From Pseudomonas aestuarii (GTDB taxonomy: Bacteria; Pseudomonadota; Gammaproteobacteria; Pseudomonadales; Pseudomonadaceae), in NCBI RefSeq assembly GCF_027988105.1, contig NZ_JAQJZJ010000007.1, forward strand, positions 186,001 to 250,000: a stretch of 64,000 nt of DNA. The letters are read 5' to 3'. Under the pieces are notes generated by a model. It did not search any database and was not told the DNA's origin. It was given only the letters and a program-made list of their open reading frames with translations. Both the position numbers and the translations under genes were made by a program. Positions 30,909-40,099 of the stretch are shown here, in pieces; position 1 is the first letter of the stretch; the number at the start of each line of letters is the position of its first letter.

Positions 30909-33408
30909 CGGCTGGAAACTCGCCTATGAAGGATTCGAGCCCGCGCAGGAGGGACACCGCGAGGCGCTCTGTACCCTTGGCAACGGCTACTTCGCGACGC
31001 GCGGCGCAGCGGAAGAGGTCGAAGCGGATGACGTCCACTACCCCGGCACCTATCTTGCCGGCGGCTACAATCGGCTGCAGACCGATATCGCCGGGCGCGT
31101 CATCGAGAACGAAGACCTGGTCAATCTGCCGAACTGGCTGCCGCTGACCTTCCGCCCCGAGGATGGCGACTGGTTCAACCTGCGGCGCATCGAGATCCTG
31201 GCCTATCGCCTGGAACTCGATCTCGAGCGCGGCCTGCTCGAGCGGCGCATGCGGGTGCGCGACGCCCAGGGCCGGGAAACATCGCTGGTGAGTCGCCGGC
31301 TCGTGCACATGGGGCTGCCTCACCTGGCGGCGCTAGAAGTCACCCTGTGTCCGGAAAACTGGTCGGGCCGGATCGTGGTGCGAACCGCGCTCGACGGGCG
31401 AGTCATCAATGCCGGGGTCGAGCGTTACCGGCAACTCAACAACAAGCACCTGACTGCGCTGGAAAGCCGCACATTGGGCGAAGACGCGATCCTGCTCGTG
31501 GTCGAGACCAACCAGTCGCGGCTGCGTATCGCCGAGGCGGCCCGTACCCGCGTCTTGCAAGGCGGCGAGCCGCTCGCCGCCACACGCTCGGCACTCGAAG
31601 AGGAGGGTTTCGTCGCGCAGGATCTGACGTTCGCCGCGACCAAGGGGCAGCCGGTCACGCTTGAGAAGGTGGTCGCGCTTTTCACCTCGAGGGACCGCGC
31701 GATCTCCGAGCCTCTCGACGCGGCGACCAGTGCAATCGGCGAAGCGGGATCTTTCGATGAGCTCCTCGGCTCCCATGTCCGGGCGTGGCGGGCGCTGTGG
31801 GATCGCTGCGACGTGGTCATAGAAGGTCACGCGCGCACGCAGATGATCCTGCGGCTGCATATCTTTCATCTCCTGCAGACGGCTTCGCTCCACACGGTCG
31901 ACTGCGATGCCGGAATTCCTGCCCGTGGCCTGCATGGCGAGGCCTACCGTGGTCACATCTTCTGGGATGAACTGTTCATCTTCCCGTTCCTCAACTTCCG
32001 CCTTCCCGAGATCACCAGGGCGCTGCTGCTCTATCGCTACCGGCGCCTGCCGGATGCGCGGCGGCTCGCGCGGCAGGCGGCCTGCCGCGGCGCGATGTAC
32101 CCCTGGCAGAGTGGCTCCAGCGGCCGCGAGGAGAGCCAGGTGCTGCACCTCAATCCCCGCTCGGGTCGCTGGACCCCGGACAGTACCCACCTGCAGCGGC
32201 ATGTGAGCGCCGCCATCGGCTACAACGTCTGGCGCTACTGGCAAACGACTGGCGACCGGGAGTTCCTGTCCTTCTACGGCGCCGAGATGCTCGTGGAAAT
32301 TGCCCGCTTCTGGGCGAGCGTGGCGTCCTACAACGAGGAGCTTGGCCGCTACGAAATCCGCGGGGTCATGGGCCCCGACGAGTTCCACGACCGCTACCCG
32401 TGGCGGGAAGAGCCTGGCCTCGACAACAACGGCTATACCAACCTCATGGCGGCCTGGGTGCTGCTTCGCGCGGCAGAAACCCTCGACTACCTCGGAGGCG
32501 AGCGCCGCCGCGAGCTCGACGTCTTGCTTGGCCTGCAGGCAGAAGAGATCGCCCATTGGCAGAACGTCAGCCGCGGGATGCGGGTCGACTTTTTGGACGA
32601 CGGCATCATCGCCCAGTTCGAAGGCTACGACTGCCTGGAGGAGCTGGACTGGGACGCCTACCGCGAGAAGTACGGCGATATCCACCGGCTCGATCGCATC
32701 CTCGAGGCCGAAGGCGATACGGTCAACCGTTACAAGGTATCCAAGCAGGCCGACGTATTGATGCTCTTCTATCTCTTCTCCTTCGAGGAACTGCGCGAGC
32801 TGATGAACTCGCTTGGCTACCCCCTCGAGCCGGATACCGTGCGCAAGACGATCGATTATTACGTGCCACGCACCTCCGACGGCTCCACGCTGAGCCGTGT
32901 CGTTCATTCTTGGGTAGAGGCCCGCAGTGACCGGCCGCGGTCGTGGTCGCTGCTCGCCGAGGCGCTGGAGAGCGACATTGCCGACATCCAGGGCGGCACG
33001 ACCGCCGAAGGCATCCACCTGGGGGCTATGGCGGGCACCGTCGACCTCATCCAGCGCGGCCAGACCGCACTCGAGTTCCGCGATGACACCATCTGGATCA
33101 GCCCCTGCCTGCCGACGGAACTGCAAGGGCTTCACCTCAAGCTGCTCTATCGCGGCTGCTGGCTCTACCTGGATATCAGCTGCGACAAACTGACCGTTTC
33201 CGCGCCCTATGGCTGGGCCGGGCCGGGACGCATCGGCGTGCGCAATCAGGTGCGTCCGTTCAAGGCAGGCGACGTTCTGGAGTTCAGCTGTCACCTCGCC
33301 GCTGGCGGCTGGCGCCCGGCACCACGGGCACCGACGCATGCCCCGGCCGATTCAGCAGGCGCGGATGGCGCGCCTGCGCAGCACAATCCGGGAGACGCCG
33401 CGCCCTGA
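30898..33408 (+). CDS. Glycoside hydrolase family 65 (trehalose/kojibiose phosphorylase-like)
   Basis: This 836-residue protein has the GH65 order: N-terminal beta-sandwich (1-270), linker helices, (alpha/alpha)6 barrel (about 310-690) and a small C-terminal beta domain. The substrate-facing RGLHGEAYRGHIFWDELF, the general acid Glu495 in RGVMGPDEFHD, and the phosphate-loop-like GIHLGAMAGTVDL are present, so phosphorolysis is more likely than hydrolysis. Products would be beta-glucose 1-phosphate and a sugar, which suits the beta-phosphoglucomutase-like domain just upstream. There is no signal peptide, so it acts in the cytosol. ATG at 30898 is 11 bp inside the preceding gene. The last 40 residues are Ala/Pro-rich and dispensable-looking. 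The substrate, trehalose or other, is not determined. Confidence 0.85.
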   Translation: MVDSGWKLAYEGFEPAQEGHREALCTLGNGYFATRGAAEEVEADDVHYPGTYLAGGYNRLQTDIAGRVIENEDLVNLPNWLPLTFRPEDGDWFNLRRIEILAYRLELDLERGLLERRMRVRDAQGRETSLVSRRLVHMGLPHLAALEVTLCPENWSGRIVVRTALDGRVINAGVERYRQLNNKHLTALESRTLGEDAILLVVETNQSRLRIAEAARTRVLQGGEPLAATRSALEEEGFVAQDLTFAATKGQPVTLEKVVALFTSRDRAISEPLDAATSAIGEAGSFDELLGSHVRAWRALWDRCDVVIEGHARTQMILRLHIFHLLQTASLHTVDCDAGIPARGLHGEAYRGHIFWDELFIFPFLNFRLPEITRALLLYRYRRLPDARRLARQAACRGAMYPWQSGSSGREESQVLHLNPRSGRWTPDSTHLQRHVSAAIGYNVWRYWQTTGDREFLSFYGAEMLVEIARFWASVASYNEELGRYEIRGVMGPDEFHDRYPWREEPGLDNNGYTNLMAAWVLLRAAETLDYLGGERRRELDVLLGLQAEEIAHWQNVSRGMRVDFLDDGIIAQFEGYDCLEELDWDAYREKYGDIHRLDRILEAEGDTVNRYKVSKQADVLMLFYLFSFEELRELMNSLGYPLEPDTVRKTIDYYVPRTSDGSTLSRVVHSWVEARSDRPRSWSLLAEALESDIADIQGGTTAEGIHLGAMAGTVDLIQRGQTALEFRDDTIWISPCLPTELQGLHLKLLYRGCWLYLDISCDKLTVSAPYGWAGPGRIGVRNQVRPFKAGDVLEFSCHLAAGGWRPAPRAPTHAPADSAGADGAPAQHNPGDAAP

Positions 33409-33520
33409 GACCCGTCGCGTTTGAGGCGGCGTCCCCTCGTCCTCGCGCCTGGCGTAGCGCCTGCGGCGAGTGATCGCCTCGGGGCGGGCCGCCATGCGGA
33501 CGCGGAAAGCTTCGGTCCTC

Positions 33521-34312
33521 TCAGCGCGTGGCCATCCAGATCAGCAAGCCGGCCTGGAACATGCAAAACGCCACCAGGCAGGCGATGGTGAAGCGCAGGC
33601 TGCTGTCTTCGCGGCGGAACAGTTCGAGGCGCGATTCCAGCTTGCGCAGCTTGACGTCCTGCTCGCGCAGGCTCTGGTCGGCTTTTTGCAGCATGGCCGC
33701 CGCATCGAGCAGGTCAACCATCTGCACTTTTTCGCTAGGCCAATCGCTGTGCAGGCTGCTGACCCGCTCTGCGCTGTAACGGGCGTTGAGTTGCTGGGGG
33801 TCGAGGTATTCGATGACGAAGCCCTGGGCTTGCAGGCAGTGGTCGCGGCGCAGTCGGGCCGCTTCGCTGAGGACGTCCTTGGCCGCCAGGGCCGCGCCCT
33901 CTACCAGGTAATGGGCGCAGTGTTGCTGGGCCCAGGCGATGCCCTGGGCCAGCAGGAAGCGGCCCAGGCCTCGATTGGCCGGCTCTACCAGCAAGCCCTT
34001 TTCCGGACCGAGGCGCATTTCCTTGCTGCGGTGGTCGATCCATACCTCCAGCAGGTTCAGTTCCTTGCGCACCCGCTCGCCGGGCAGGTGCAGGGTCAGG
34101 CGCAGCAGGCTCTGGCCCTTGGCATGCCGTTCAACCCGGCCCAGTTGTACGAAGCGCAAAGGCCGCACGCCGGTGTGACGGTCGACCGGCAGAGGCGCCA
34201 GACGCAGCAGGCGAAAGTGCTCAGGCGCGAGGTCCGCCCAGGGATGAACGTTCTCAACCACGGCTTGGGCGCTGGCGTCTGGCACAGCTTGTGGGGCATT
34301 GGCGTCGGTCAT
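33521..34312 (-). CDS. Conserved hypothetical protein with C-terminal membrane anchor
   Basis: I recognise this 263-residue protein only as a conserved pseudomonad hypothetical found beside an alpha/beta hydrolase and aroC. Residues 1-180 are soluble with no motif I can name; residues 205-235 (LLDAAAMLQKADQSLREQDVKLRKLESRLELF) are a likely coiled coil, and the last 20 residues (FTIACLVAFCMFQAGLLIWMATR) are a single transmembrane helix. It should be a tail-anchored cytoplasmic protein. ATG at 34312 has AAAGGA upstream. It follows the alpha/beta hydrolase by 52 bp and may share its transcript. Confidence 0.7.
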   Translation of the reverse strand: MTDANAPQAVPDASAQAVVENVHPWADLAPEHFRLLRLAPLPVDRHTGVRPLRFVQLGRVERHAKGQSLLRLTLHLPGERVRKELNLLEVWIDHRSKEMRLGPEKGLLVEPANRGLGRFLLAQGIAWAQQHCAHYLVEGAALAAKDVLSEAARLRRDHCLQAQGFVIEYLDPQQLNARYSAERVSSLHSDWPSEKVQMVDLLDAAAMLQKADQSLREQDVKLRKLESRLELFRREDSSLRFTIACLVAFCMFQAGLLIWMATR

Positions 34313-34364
34313 CAAGGCGGTCCTTTGCGCGATACCAGCTGCGGGTATCGGGCTGGCCCAGCCT

Positions 34365-35354
34365 TTATCGGCCGGTTGGCGCGGCGCTGGAGGCTGGCGT
34401 TTTGCCAGTGTCGTCGATGAAGCCGACGATTCGCTCGCTCAGCAGTCGTGCCAGCGGCAGGCCCGGGTTGTCGTAGGACGCCAGTTGCGCCTTGACGTCG
34501 AGCGGGACGATGCGCAGGACGTGGTTCATGCCCTCGATTATCACCAGGTGCGCATCGGTCTTGGCGGCGTGCAATGCCTCGGCATCGGCGACGCCGACCT
34601 GGATGTCGTGACTGCCCTGGACGATCAGTGCGGGGATCCGCAGGCGGGCGAAAACCTCACTGGGGTTATAGCGAAACAGTGAAATCAGGTAGGGCTGCAC
34701 GCTGGGACGAAACAGCACTTGCAGCTCATCGGGCACTGCATCGGTCGGCTGGCCGGCCAGCAGCGAGTCGAGCAACCGCTGGCTGTGCGTGAGCAGTTTC
34801 GGCGGCAGGCGATAGTGCAGTTGTTCGCGCAGTACCTGGTCGATGGGGCGTGCGCTGCCGGCAAGCGAGATCAGCGCATCGGCACCGGCTGCGGGGGCTG
34901 CCAGGCTGGCGATCAAGGCGCCTTCGCTGTGGCCGATCAGGATCAGGCGACTGAAATGCTCATCGGCCTTGAGCAGATGCCCCCAGGCGACCACGTCGGC
35001 GACATATTGCTCGACAGTCAAATCGCGCTCGTCCGGGGTGGCTGCGCGGCTGGCGGCGATCCCGCGCTTGTCGTAGCGCACACTGGCGATGCCGTGCTTG
35101 GCCAGTGCCTGGGCCAGGCGCTTGAGGCTGTCGTTGTGGCCGCCAGCGGGGTTGTTGCCATCGCGGTCGGTCGGCCCGGAACCGGCGACCAGCAGGGCGA
35201 CAGCGACCGGCTGGGCGCTTAACGGGCGTAATAGGGTGCCATGCAGGGTGCCCTGGTCGGTTGCCAGGCGAATCGGTCGTTGTTCGATGGTTTGGGGCGC
35301 GGCCTGGGTCAGGCCGGCAAGCAAGGTCAGGGTCAAGAGGAGAACTCGCAGCAT
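34365..35354 (-). CDS. Exported alpha/beta hydrolase
   Basis: This 329-residue protein begins with a Sec signal peptide (MLRVLLLTLTLLAGLTQA) and has a serine hydrolase fold: oxyanion segment LLVAGSGPTDRDGN, nucleophile elbow IGHSEGALIA, late acid near QGSHDIQVGVAD and catalytic His in EGMNHVLR. It is probably periplasmic. Related proteins are annotated as dienelactone-hydrolase-like or acyl esterases; the substrate is unknown. It is divergent from aroC across 350 bp. Confidence 0.85.
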   Translation of the reverse strand: MLRVLLLTLTLLAGLTQAAPQTIEQRPIRLATDQGTLHGTLLRPLSAQPVAVALLVAGSGPTDRDGNNPAGGHNDSLKRLAQALAKHGIASVRYDKRGIAASRAATPDERDLTVEQYVADVVAWGHLLKADEHFSRLILIGHSEGALIASLAAPAAGADALISLAGSARPIDQVLREQLHYRLPPKLLTHSQRLLDSLLAGQPTDAVPDELQVLFRPSVQPYLISLFRYNPSEVFARLRIPALIVQGSHDIQVGVADAEALHAAKTDAHLVIIEGMNHVLRIVPLDVKAQLASYDNPGLPLARLLSERIVGFIDDTGKTPASSAAPTGR

Positions 35355-35704
35355 GGGTAGGCACTAATGGCAACGGAAGTGGGTTGGACGTCAGCACCGA
35401 CATAAGGTTCTAGCGGCCTGCCGGGCTTATCGCTGTGCTGCTCTGCAGATGCCACTGTTTTAGCGTGTAGGACGCATTTTGGCTGCATTTTCTCGTCAAA
35501 TGTCCCGCTATTCGCCTCGAGCCAGCGACCCGGCAGCCTCAGTCCGGACTTTTCCTCATCCAGATGGGGCAAGTCCGACAGGCTTCTGGGGTGAACTGGG
35601 CTGGCGCCGCGGGTATACTCGCGGCCTTTATCGAGTCGGGGTTGGGCGTGCGCGGGCAAGCGTTGCGCCGGGCCCGGTGCTGATTCCCGCGGAGTACCCT
35701 GCAA
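35355..35704. other. Divergent promoter region between alpha/beta hydrolase and aroC
   Basis: This 350-bp gap holds no credible gene. A palindromic CGCGGGTATACTCGCG lies at about 35611-35626 with TATACT in the middle; it could be a -10 region or an operator for aroC. No terminator or repeat is evident. Confidence 0.4.
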
Positions 35705-36796
35705 ATGTCCGGCAATACCTACGGCAAGTTGTTTACCGTCACCAGTGCTGGCGAAAGCCATGGCCCGGCGCTGGTCGCCATCGTCGATGGGTGCCCCCCG
35801 GGCCTGGAATTGTCGCTGGAGGACATGCAGCGCGACCTCGACCGGCGCAAGCCGGGCACCAGCCGCCATACCACCCAGCGTCAGGAAGACGATGTGGTGG
35901 AAATCCTCGCCGGGGTGTTCGAGGGCAAGACCACCGGCTGCGCCATCGGCTTGCTGATTCGCAATACCGACCAGAAGTCCAAGGACTACTCGGCGATCAA
36001 GGATGTGTTCCGCCCGGCCCACGCCGATTACACCTATCAGCACAAGTACGGCATCCGCGACTACCGTGGCGGCGGCCGCAGCTCGGCCCGCGAGACCGCC
36101 ATGCGCGTGGCCGCTGGGGCCATTGCCAAGAAATACCTGGCGACCCAGGGCATCGTCATTCGCGGCTACATGAGCCAGCTCGGCCCGATCGAGATTCCGT
36201 TCAAGAGCTGGGACAGCGTCGAGCAGAACGCCTTCTTCTGCCCAGACCCGGACAAGGTGCCAGAGCTGGAAGCCTATATGGACCAGTTGCGCCGTGACCA
36301 GGACTCGGTCGGGGCGAAGATCACCGTGGTCGCCGAAGGGGTGATGCCGGGCCTGGGCGAGCCGATCTTCGACCGCCTGGACGCCGAGCTGGCCCATGCG
36401 CTGATGAGCATCAACGCGGTCAAGGGCGTGGAGATCGGCGCCGGCTTCGCCAGTGTCGCCCAGCGCGGCACCGAACATCGCGACGAGCTGACGCCGGCGG
36501 GCTTCGTCTCGAATAACGCCGGCGGCATTCTCGGCGGCATCTCCAGCGGCCAGCCGATTGTCGCGCACCTGGCACTCAAGCCGACCTCGAGCATCACCAC
36601 GCCGGGCCGCTCGATCGACGTCGATGGCAATGCCGTGGAGGTAATCACCAAGGGCCGTCACGACCCCTGCGTCGGCATTCGCGCCACGCCGATCGCCGAG
36701 GCGATGATGGCCATCGTGCTGATGGATCACCTGCTGCGCCATCGCGCGCAGAACGCCGATGTGCGGGTGACCACACCGGTGCTGCCGCAGCTTTGA
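35705..36796 (+). CDS. aroC: Chorismate synthase
   Basis: This 363-residue enzyme converts 5-enolpyruvylshikimate 3-phosphate to chorismate with reduced FMN, the last step of the shikimate pathway. The N-terminus [23 protein letters not shown], the [10 protein letters not shown] region, [11 protein letters not shown] and the C-terminal [23 protein letters not shown] are all canonical. Length is normal. It is followed by an MFS transporter with a 136-bp gap, the order I recall from P. aeruginosa. Confidence 0.98.
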   Translation: MSGNTYGKLFTVTSAGESHGPALVAIVDGCPPGLELSLEDMQRDLDRRKPGTSRHTTQRQEDDVVEILAGVFEGKTTGCAIGLLIRNTDQKSKDYSAIKDVFRPAHADYTYQHKYGIRDYRGGGRSSARETAMRVAAGAIAKKYLATQGIVIRGYMSQLGPIEIPFKSWDSVEQNAFFCPDPDKVPELEAYMDQLRRDQDSVGAKITVVAEGVMPGLGEPIFDRLDAELAHALMSINAVKGVEIGAGFASVAQRGTEHRDELTPAGFVSNNAGGILGGISSGQPIVAHLALKPTSSITTPGRSIDVDGNAVEVITKGRHDPCVGIRATPIAEAMMAIVLMDHLLRHRAQNADVRVTTPVLPQL

Positions 36797-36932
36797 GCAG
36801 GGGCAGGTTGGGCCGGGCCGCGCAGGCTGAGCGCAGCGCAGCCCAACTGCAGCAATTGAAGTTGTCGGCCTGCCACTCGCACTATCGGGCTTCGTCGCTG
36901 CGCGCCTCGAACCGATCGGCGGTGGCTAGGTC

Positions 36933-38081
36933 ATGACTGCCGCATTGCCCTACTGGCGCCTGTCCGGTTTCTATTTCTTCTATTTTTCGCTACTCGGCGC
37001 CACGGCGCCGTTTCTGGCGCTGTACTTCGATCACCTGGGCTTTTCCGCCGCGCGCATCGGCGAGCTGGTGGCCATTCCCATGCTGATGCGCTGCATCGCG
37101 CCCAATATCTGGGGCTGGCTGGGCGATTACAGCGGCCAGCGCCTGGCCATCGTGCGCTTTGGCGCGATCTGCACGCTGTTGTGTTTCGCCGGCATCTTCA
37201 TCAGTCAGACGTATGCCTGGCTGGCCCTGATCATGGGGCTGCACGCGTTCTTTTGGCATGCGGTGCTGCCGCAGTTCGAGGTCATCACCTTCGCCCATCT
37301 GCAGGAGCAGGCGGCGCGCTACAGCAAGATTCGCCTGTGGGGCAGCATCGGCTTCATCGTCGCGGTGGTCGGCCTGGGCAAGCTGTTCGAACTGCTCAGC
37401 CTGGATGCCTATCCCTGGGCGCTGATCCTGATCATGGCCGGCATCGTGCTGAGCAGTTGGTGGGTGCCCAACGCCGAGCCGCGCATGCGCCCCAATGCAG
37501 TGGGCGAGGGCGGCTTTATCCAGCAGTTGCGTCGCCCCGGCATCCTGGCGTTTTACCTCAGTGTCGGGCTGATGCAGCTGAGCAACGGCCCGTACTACAC
37601 CTTCCTGACCCTGCATCTGGAGTCGCTCGGCTATTCGCGCGGCCTGATCGGTCAGCTCTGGGCCCTCGGGGTGCTGGCCGAGATCGTGCTGTTCATGGTC
37701 ATGGCCCAGCTGCTGGCGCGTTTTTCGCTGCGCAGCGTGCTGTTGGCCAGCTTTCTGATCACCGCCGTGCGCTGGTTGCTGCTGGGTAACCTGGCCGATA
37801 ATCTGCTGGTGCTGTTGTTCGCCCAGTTGCTGCATGCCGCGACTTTTGGCAGTTTTCATGCGGCGGCCATCCACTTCGTGCAGCGCAGTTTTGCCGATCG
37901 TCAGCAGGGCCAGGGGCAGGCCTTGTATACCGCACTGACCGGGGTTGGTGGCGCCCTGGGCGCGCTCTATTCCGGTTACAGCTGGAACAGCCTCGGCCCG
38001 GCCTGGACGTTCGCCATTGCCAGCCTGATCGCCCTGGTCGCGGCCATCACTGCCACGCGCATGCACGAGCCGCGGCCATGA
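36933..38081 (+). CDS. MFS transporter, HcaT/nucleoside-permease-like group
   Basis: This 382-residue inner-membrane protein has 12 predicted helices in two sixes. FYFFYFSLLGATAPFLALYFDHLGFSAARIGEL at the start and the RLWGSIGFIVAVVGLG segment match the 3-phenylpropionate permease/NupG-like (MFS_1_like) group. The substrate is not apparent. It lies between aroC and mtnD on the same strand, a conserved pseudomonad arrangement, but no metabolic link with either is evident. Confidence 0.82.
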   Translation: MTAALPYWRLSGFYFFYFSLLGATAPFLALYFDHLGFSAARIGELVAIPMLMRCIAPNIWGWLGDYSGQRLAIVRFGAICTLLCFAGIFISQTYAWLALIMGLHAFFWHAVLPQFEVITFAHLQEQAARYSKIRLWGSIGFIVAVVGLGKLFELLSLDAYPWALILIMAGIVLSSWWVPNAEPRMRPNAVGEGGFIQQLRRPGILAFYLSVGLMQLSNGPYYTFLTLHLESLGYSRGLIGQLWALGVLAEIVLFMVMAQLLARFSLRSVLLASFLITAVRWLLLGNLADNLLVLLFAQLLHAATFGSFHAAAIHFVQRSFADRQQGQGQALYTALTGVGGALGALYSGYSWNSLGPAWTFAIASLIALVAAITATRMHEPRP

Positions 38082-38163
38082 GCCGGTCGTGCAGGATGTC
38101 ATTGGGTTCTGGCGCGCACTGTGCCTTTACTCAGTCTACGGATAACCAACGAGAGTTCTGACC

Positions 38164-38709
38164 ATGAGCAGCCTGAGCGTCTACCACGAGTCTTCTGCCG
38201 ATTTGCCGAACAAGGTACTGACCCACCTGGAAGATATCGCCAGCACCCTGGCTGCCGTCGGGGTGCATTTCGACCGCTGGCAGGCTTCGGCGCCGCTCGA
38301 TCCTGGCTCCAGCCAGGATCAGGTGATCGCCGCCTACCGCCCGCAGATCGAGCAACTGATGAGCGAGCGCGGCTATGTCGCGGTTGATGTGATCAGCGTG
38401 AGCGATGATCACCCGGACAAAGCCGAACTGCGCGCCAAGTTTCTCGATGAGCATCGGCATGCCGAGGACGAAGTGCGTTTTTTCGTGGTGGGCAGCGGGC
38501 TGTTCAGCCTGCATGTAGACGATTACGTCTTCGCCGTGTTGTGCGAGAAGGGTGACCTGATCTCGGTACCGGCGGGCACGCGGCACTGGTTCGACATGGG
38601 TGAGCATCCGCACTTCGTGATGATCCGCCTGTTCGGCAACACTGAGGGCTGGGTCGGCGAGTTCACCGGCGATGCGATCGCCAGCCGTTTTCCGCGGCTG
38701 GATGACTGA
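38164..38709 (+). CDS. mtnD: Acireductone dioxygenase
   Basis: This 181-residue cupin oxidises acireductone in the methionine salvage pathway; Fe2+ gives the 2-keto precursor of methionine, Ni2+ gives an off-pathway product. Metal ligands are visible: HRHAEDE (two His and Glu) and TRHWFDMG (third His). AGAG precedes the ATG. mtnB and mtnC, which usually flank it in pseudomonads as I recall, are absent: the MFS gene is 82 bp upstream and a small membrane protein gene follows. Confidence 0.95.
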   Translation: MSSLSVYHESSADLPNKVLTHLEDIASTLAAVGVHFDRWQASAPLDPGSSQDQVIAAYRPQIEQLMSERGYVAVDVISVSDDHPDKAELRAKFLDEHRHAEDEVRFFVVGSGLFSLHVDDYVFAVLCEKGDLISVPAGTRHWFDMGEHPHFVMIRLFGNTEGWVGEFTGDAIASRFPRLDD

Positions 38710-38828
38710 TGCGCCGCTTGATGGCCGATACCGTTCTGCGCCGCAGGGCCCGAACAACATAATGCTTGCGGAACTCCGGGCTTCGATGGCTATCCTAGAT
38801 GGGCAACCCTTCGCACAGGAGTGTCCTC

Positions 38829-39020
38829 ATGGGTTCTACACTGAATGGCCTTGTCGGCCTGGTTATTCTGGTTCTGAGTATCTGGGCCATTATCAATATC
38901 GTTAAAAGCAACACCGAGGTCGGCAAGAAAGTCCTCTGGGTGTTGTTGATCCTGTTTCTGCCGGTGATCGGTCTGATCATCTGGGCGCTGATGGGGCCGC
39001 GTGGCAACGTGCGTTTCTAG
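38829..39020 (+). CDS. Small PLDc_N-domain membrane protein
   Basis: This 63-residue protein has two transmembrane helices (LVGLVILVLSIWAIINIV and VLWVLLILFLPVIGLIIWALMGPRG) and the GPRG end typical of the phospholipase-D N-terminal (PLDc_N) small proteins. It has no catalytic HKD motif. ATG at 38829 has AGGAG 7 bp upstream; the earlier in-frame codon is not used. It overlaps the next gene by 20 bp. Function unknown. Confidence 0.85.
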   Translation: MGSTLNGLVGLVILVLSIWAIINIVKSNTEVGKKVLWVLLILFLPVIGLIIWALMGPRGNVRF

Positions 39021-39588
39021 AGGCGCGGCCCACCTGCTCGGCTGGGTGTTGCTGGCCTGGCTGAGCCTGCCCGGTTCCGCCTACGCCAGCGATAGCCAGG
39101 CATGGGATGCCCTGCGCGAGGGCCGCGCGCTGTTGCTGTTGCGCCATGCCAGCGCGCCGGGCTTCGGTGATCCGGCGAATTTCCAGCTCGACGATTGCAC
39201 CACCCAGCGCAACCTCAGCGAGCAGGGGCGAGAGGAGTCCCGGCGTTGGGGTGCGTTGTTGCGCAGCAAGAGGATCGAGCAGCCCAGGCTGTTCAGCAGC
39301 CGCTGGTGCCGGGCGCGCGATACGGCGCGGGAAATGTACCTAGGCACGGTCGAGCCCTTGCCGGCACTGGATTCCTTCTTCGCCAACCGCGCACGCGCCA
39401 GCCGGCAGACCGCGGAGCTGGTCGCCCAGATCAATGGCCTGGCGCGCGGTGCACCCATGGTGCTGGTGTCTCATCAGGTGAATATCAGCGCCTTGACCGG
39501 CAGCTATCCCGCCTCCGGCGAAGGCCTGATCCTGGCCTTGCCGCTCGACGTCCCGGCCCAGGTGCTGGCGCGCATACCGGCGCCCTAG
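39001..39588 (+). CDS. Exported histidine phosphatase family protein
   Basis: This 195-residue protein has a signal peptide (about residues 8-29, LLGWVLLAWLSLPGSAYA) and a histidine phosphatase (phosphoglycerate-mutase-like) fold: catalytic LLLRHASAPG, ERxx-like SEQGREESRRWG, SSRWCRARDTA, and the second histidine VLVSHQVNI. It is likely periplasmic. The GTG start at 39001 lies within the preceding gene. Related to SixA/Ais-type phosphatases; substrate unknown. Confidence 0.82.
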   Translation: MATCVSRGAAHLLGWVLLAWLSLPGSAYASDSQAWDALREGRALLLLRHASAPGFGDPANFQLDDCTTQRNLSEQGREESRRWGALLRSKRIEQPRLFSSRWCRARDTAREMYLGTVEPLPALDSFFANRARASRQTAELVAQINGLARGAPMVLVSHQVNISALTGSYPASGEGLILALPLDVPAQVLARIPAP

Positions 39589-39595
39589 CAGCCCC

Positions 39596-40093
39596 TCAAA
39601 GCGCCAGCGTCGCCTGCTGCGGTAACTGCACCCCTTCCAGCTTCAACAGCAACGCCTTGCGCGCCAGGCCACCGGCATAACCGGTCAGGCTGCCGTCGCG
39701 GCCGATTACCCGGTGGCAGGGGATGATCACCGCAATAGGGTTGGCACCATTGGCTGCGCCGACCGCGCGCACCGCCTTGGGCCGGGCGATCTGTGCGGCC
39801 AGGGCGCTGTAGCTACTGGTCTGGCCGAAGGGGATACCCTGCAACGCCTGCCACACCGCCTGTTGAAAAGCCGTGCCGTGCGGCGCCAGGCGCAGCTCGA
39901 AGCGCCGACGGCGGCCGGCGAAATAGTCGTCGAGTTGCCAGCACACCTCATCCAGTTTGCCAGCAGCGGTTTGCCAGTGCTCACCGATCCGCCAGGGTTT
40001 GGTGTCGATTTCCATCAACAGTTGCTGCAGGCCGGTTTCGTCGCCGGCCAGCAGCAGGCGGCCAATGGGGCTGTGGTGGTAGCGGTAGTACAT
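39596..40093 (-). CDS. ogt: Methylated-DNA-[protein]-cysteine S-methyltransferase
   Basis: This 165-residue suicide enzyme removes alkyl groups from O6-alkylguanine. The acceptor cysteine is Cys126 in IPCHRVIG, with the helix-turn-helix and Arg finger region (YSALAAQIARPKAVRAVGAANGANP) upstream. There is no Ada-type regulatory domain. It starts 6 bp after the alkA stop on the same strand, so both form an alkylation-repair operon. Confidence 0.96.
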   Translation of the reverse strand: MYYRYHHSPIGRLLLAGDETGLQQLLMEIDTKPWRIGEHWQTAAGKLDEVCWQLDDYFAGRRRRFELRLAPHGTAFQQAVWQALQGIPFGQTSSYSALAAQIARPKAVRAVGAANGANPIAVIIPCHRVIGRDGSLTGYAGGLARKALLLKLEGVQLPQQATLAL

Positions 40094-40099
40094 GGCTAT

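Noticed and set aside
31333..33339. 668-codon minus-strand frame
   Set aside because: Antisense to GH65; arises from high GC at third positions.
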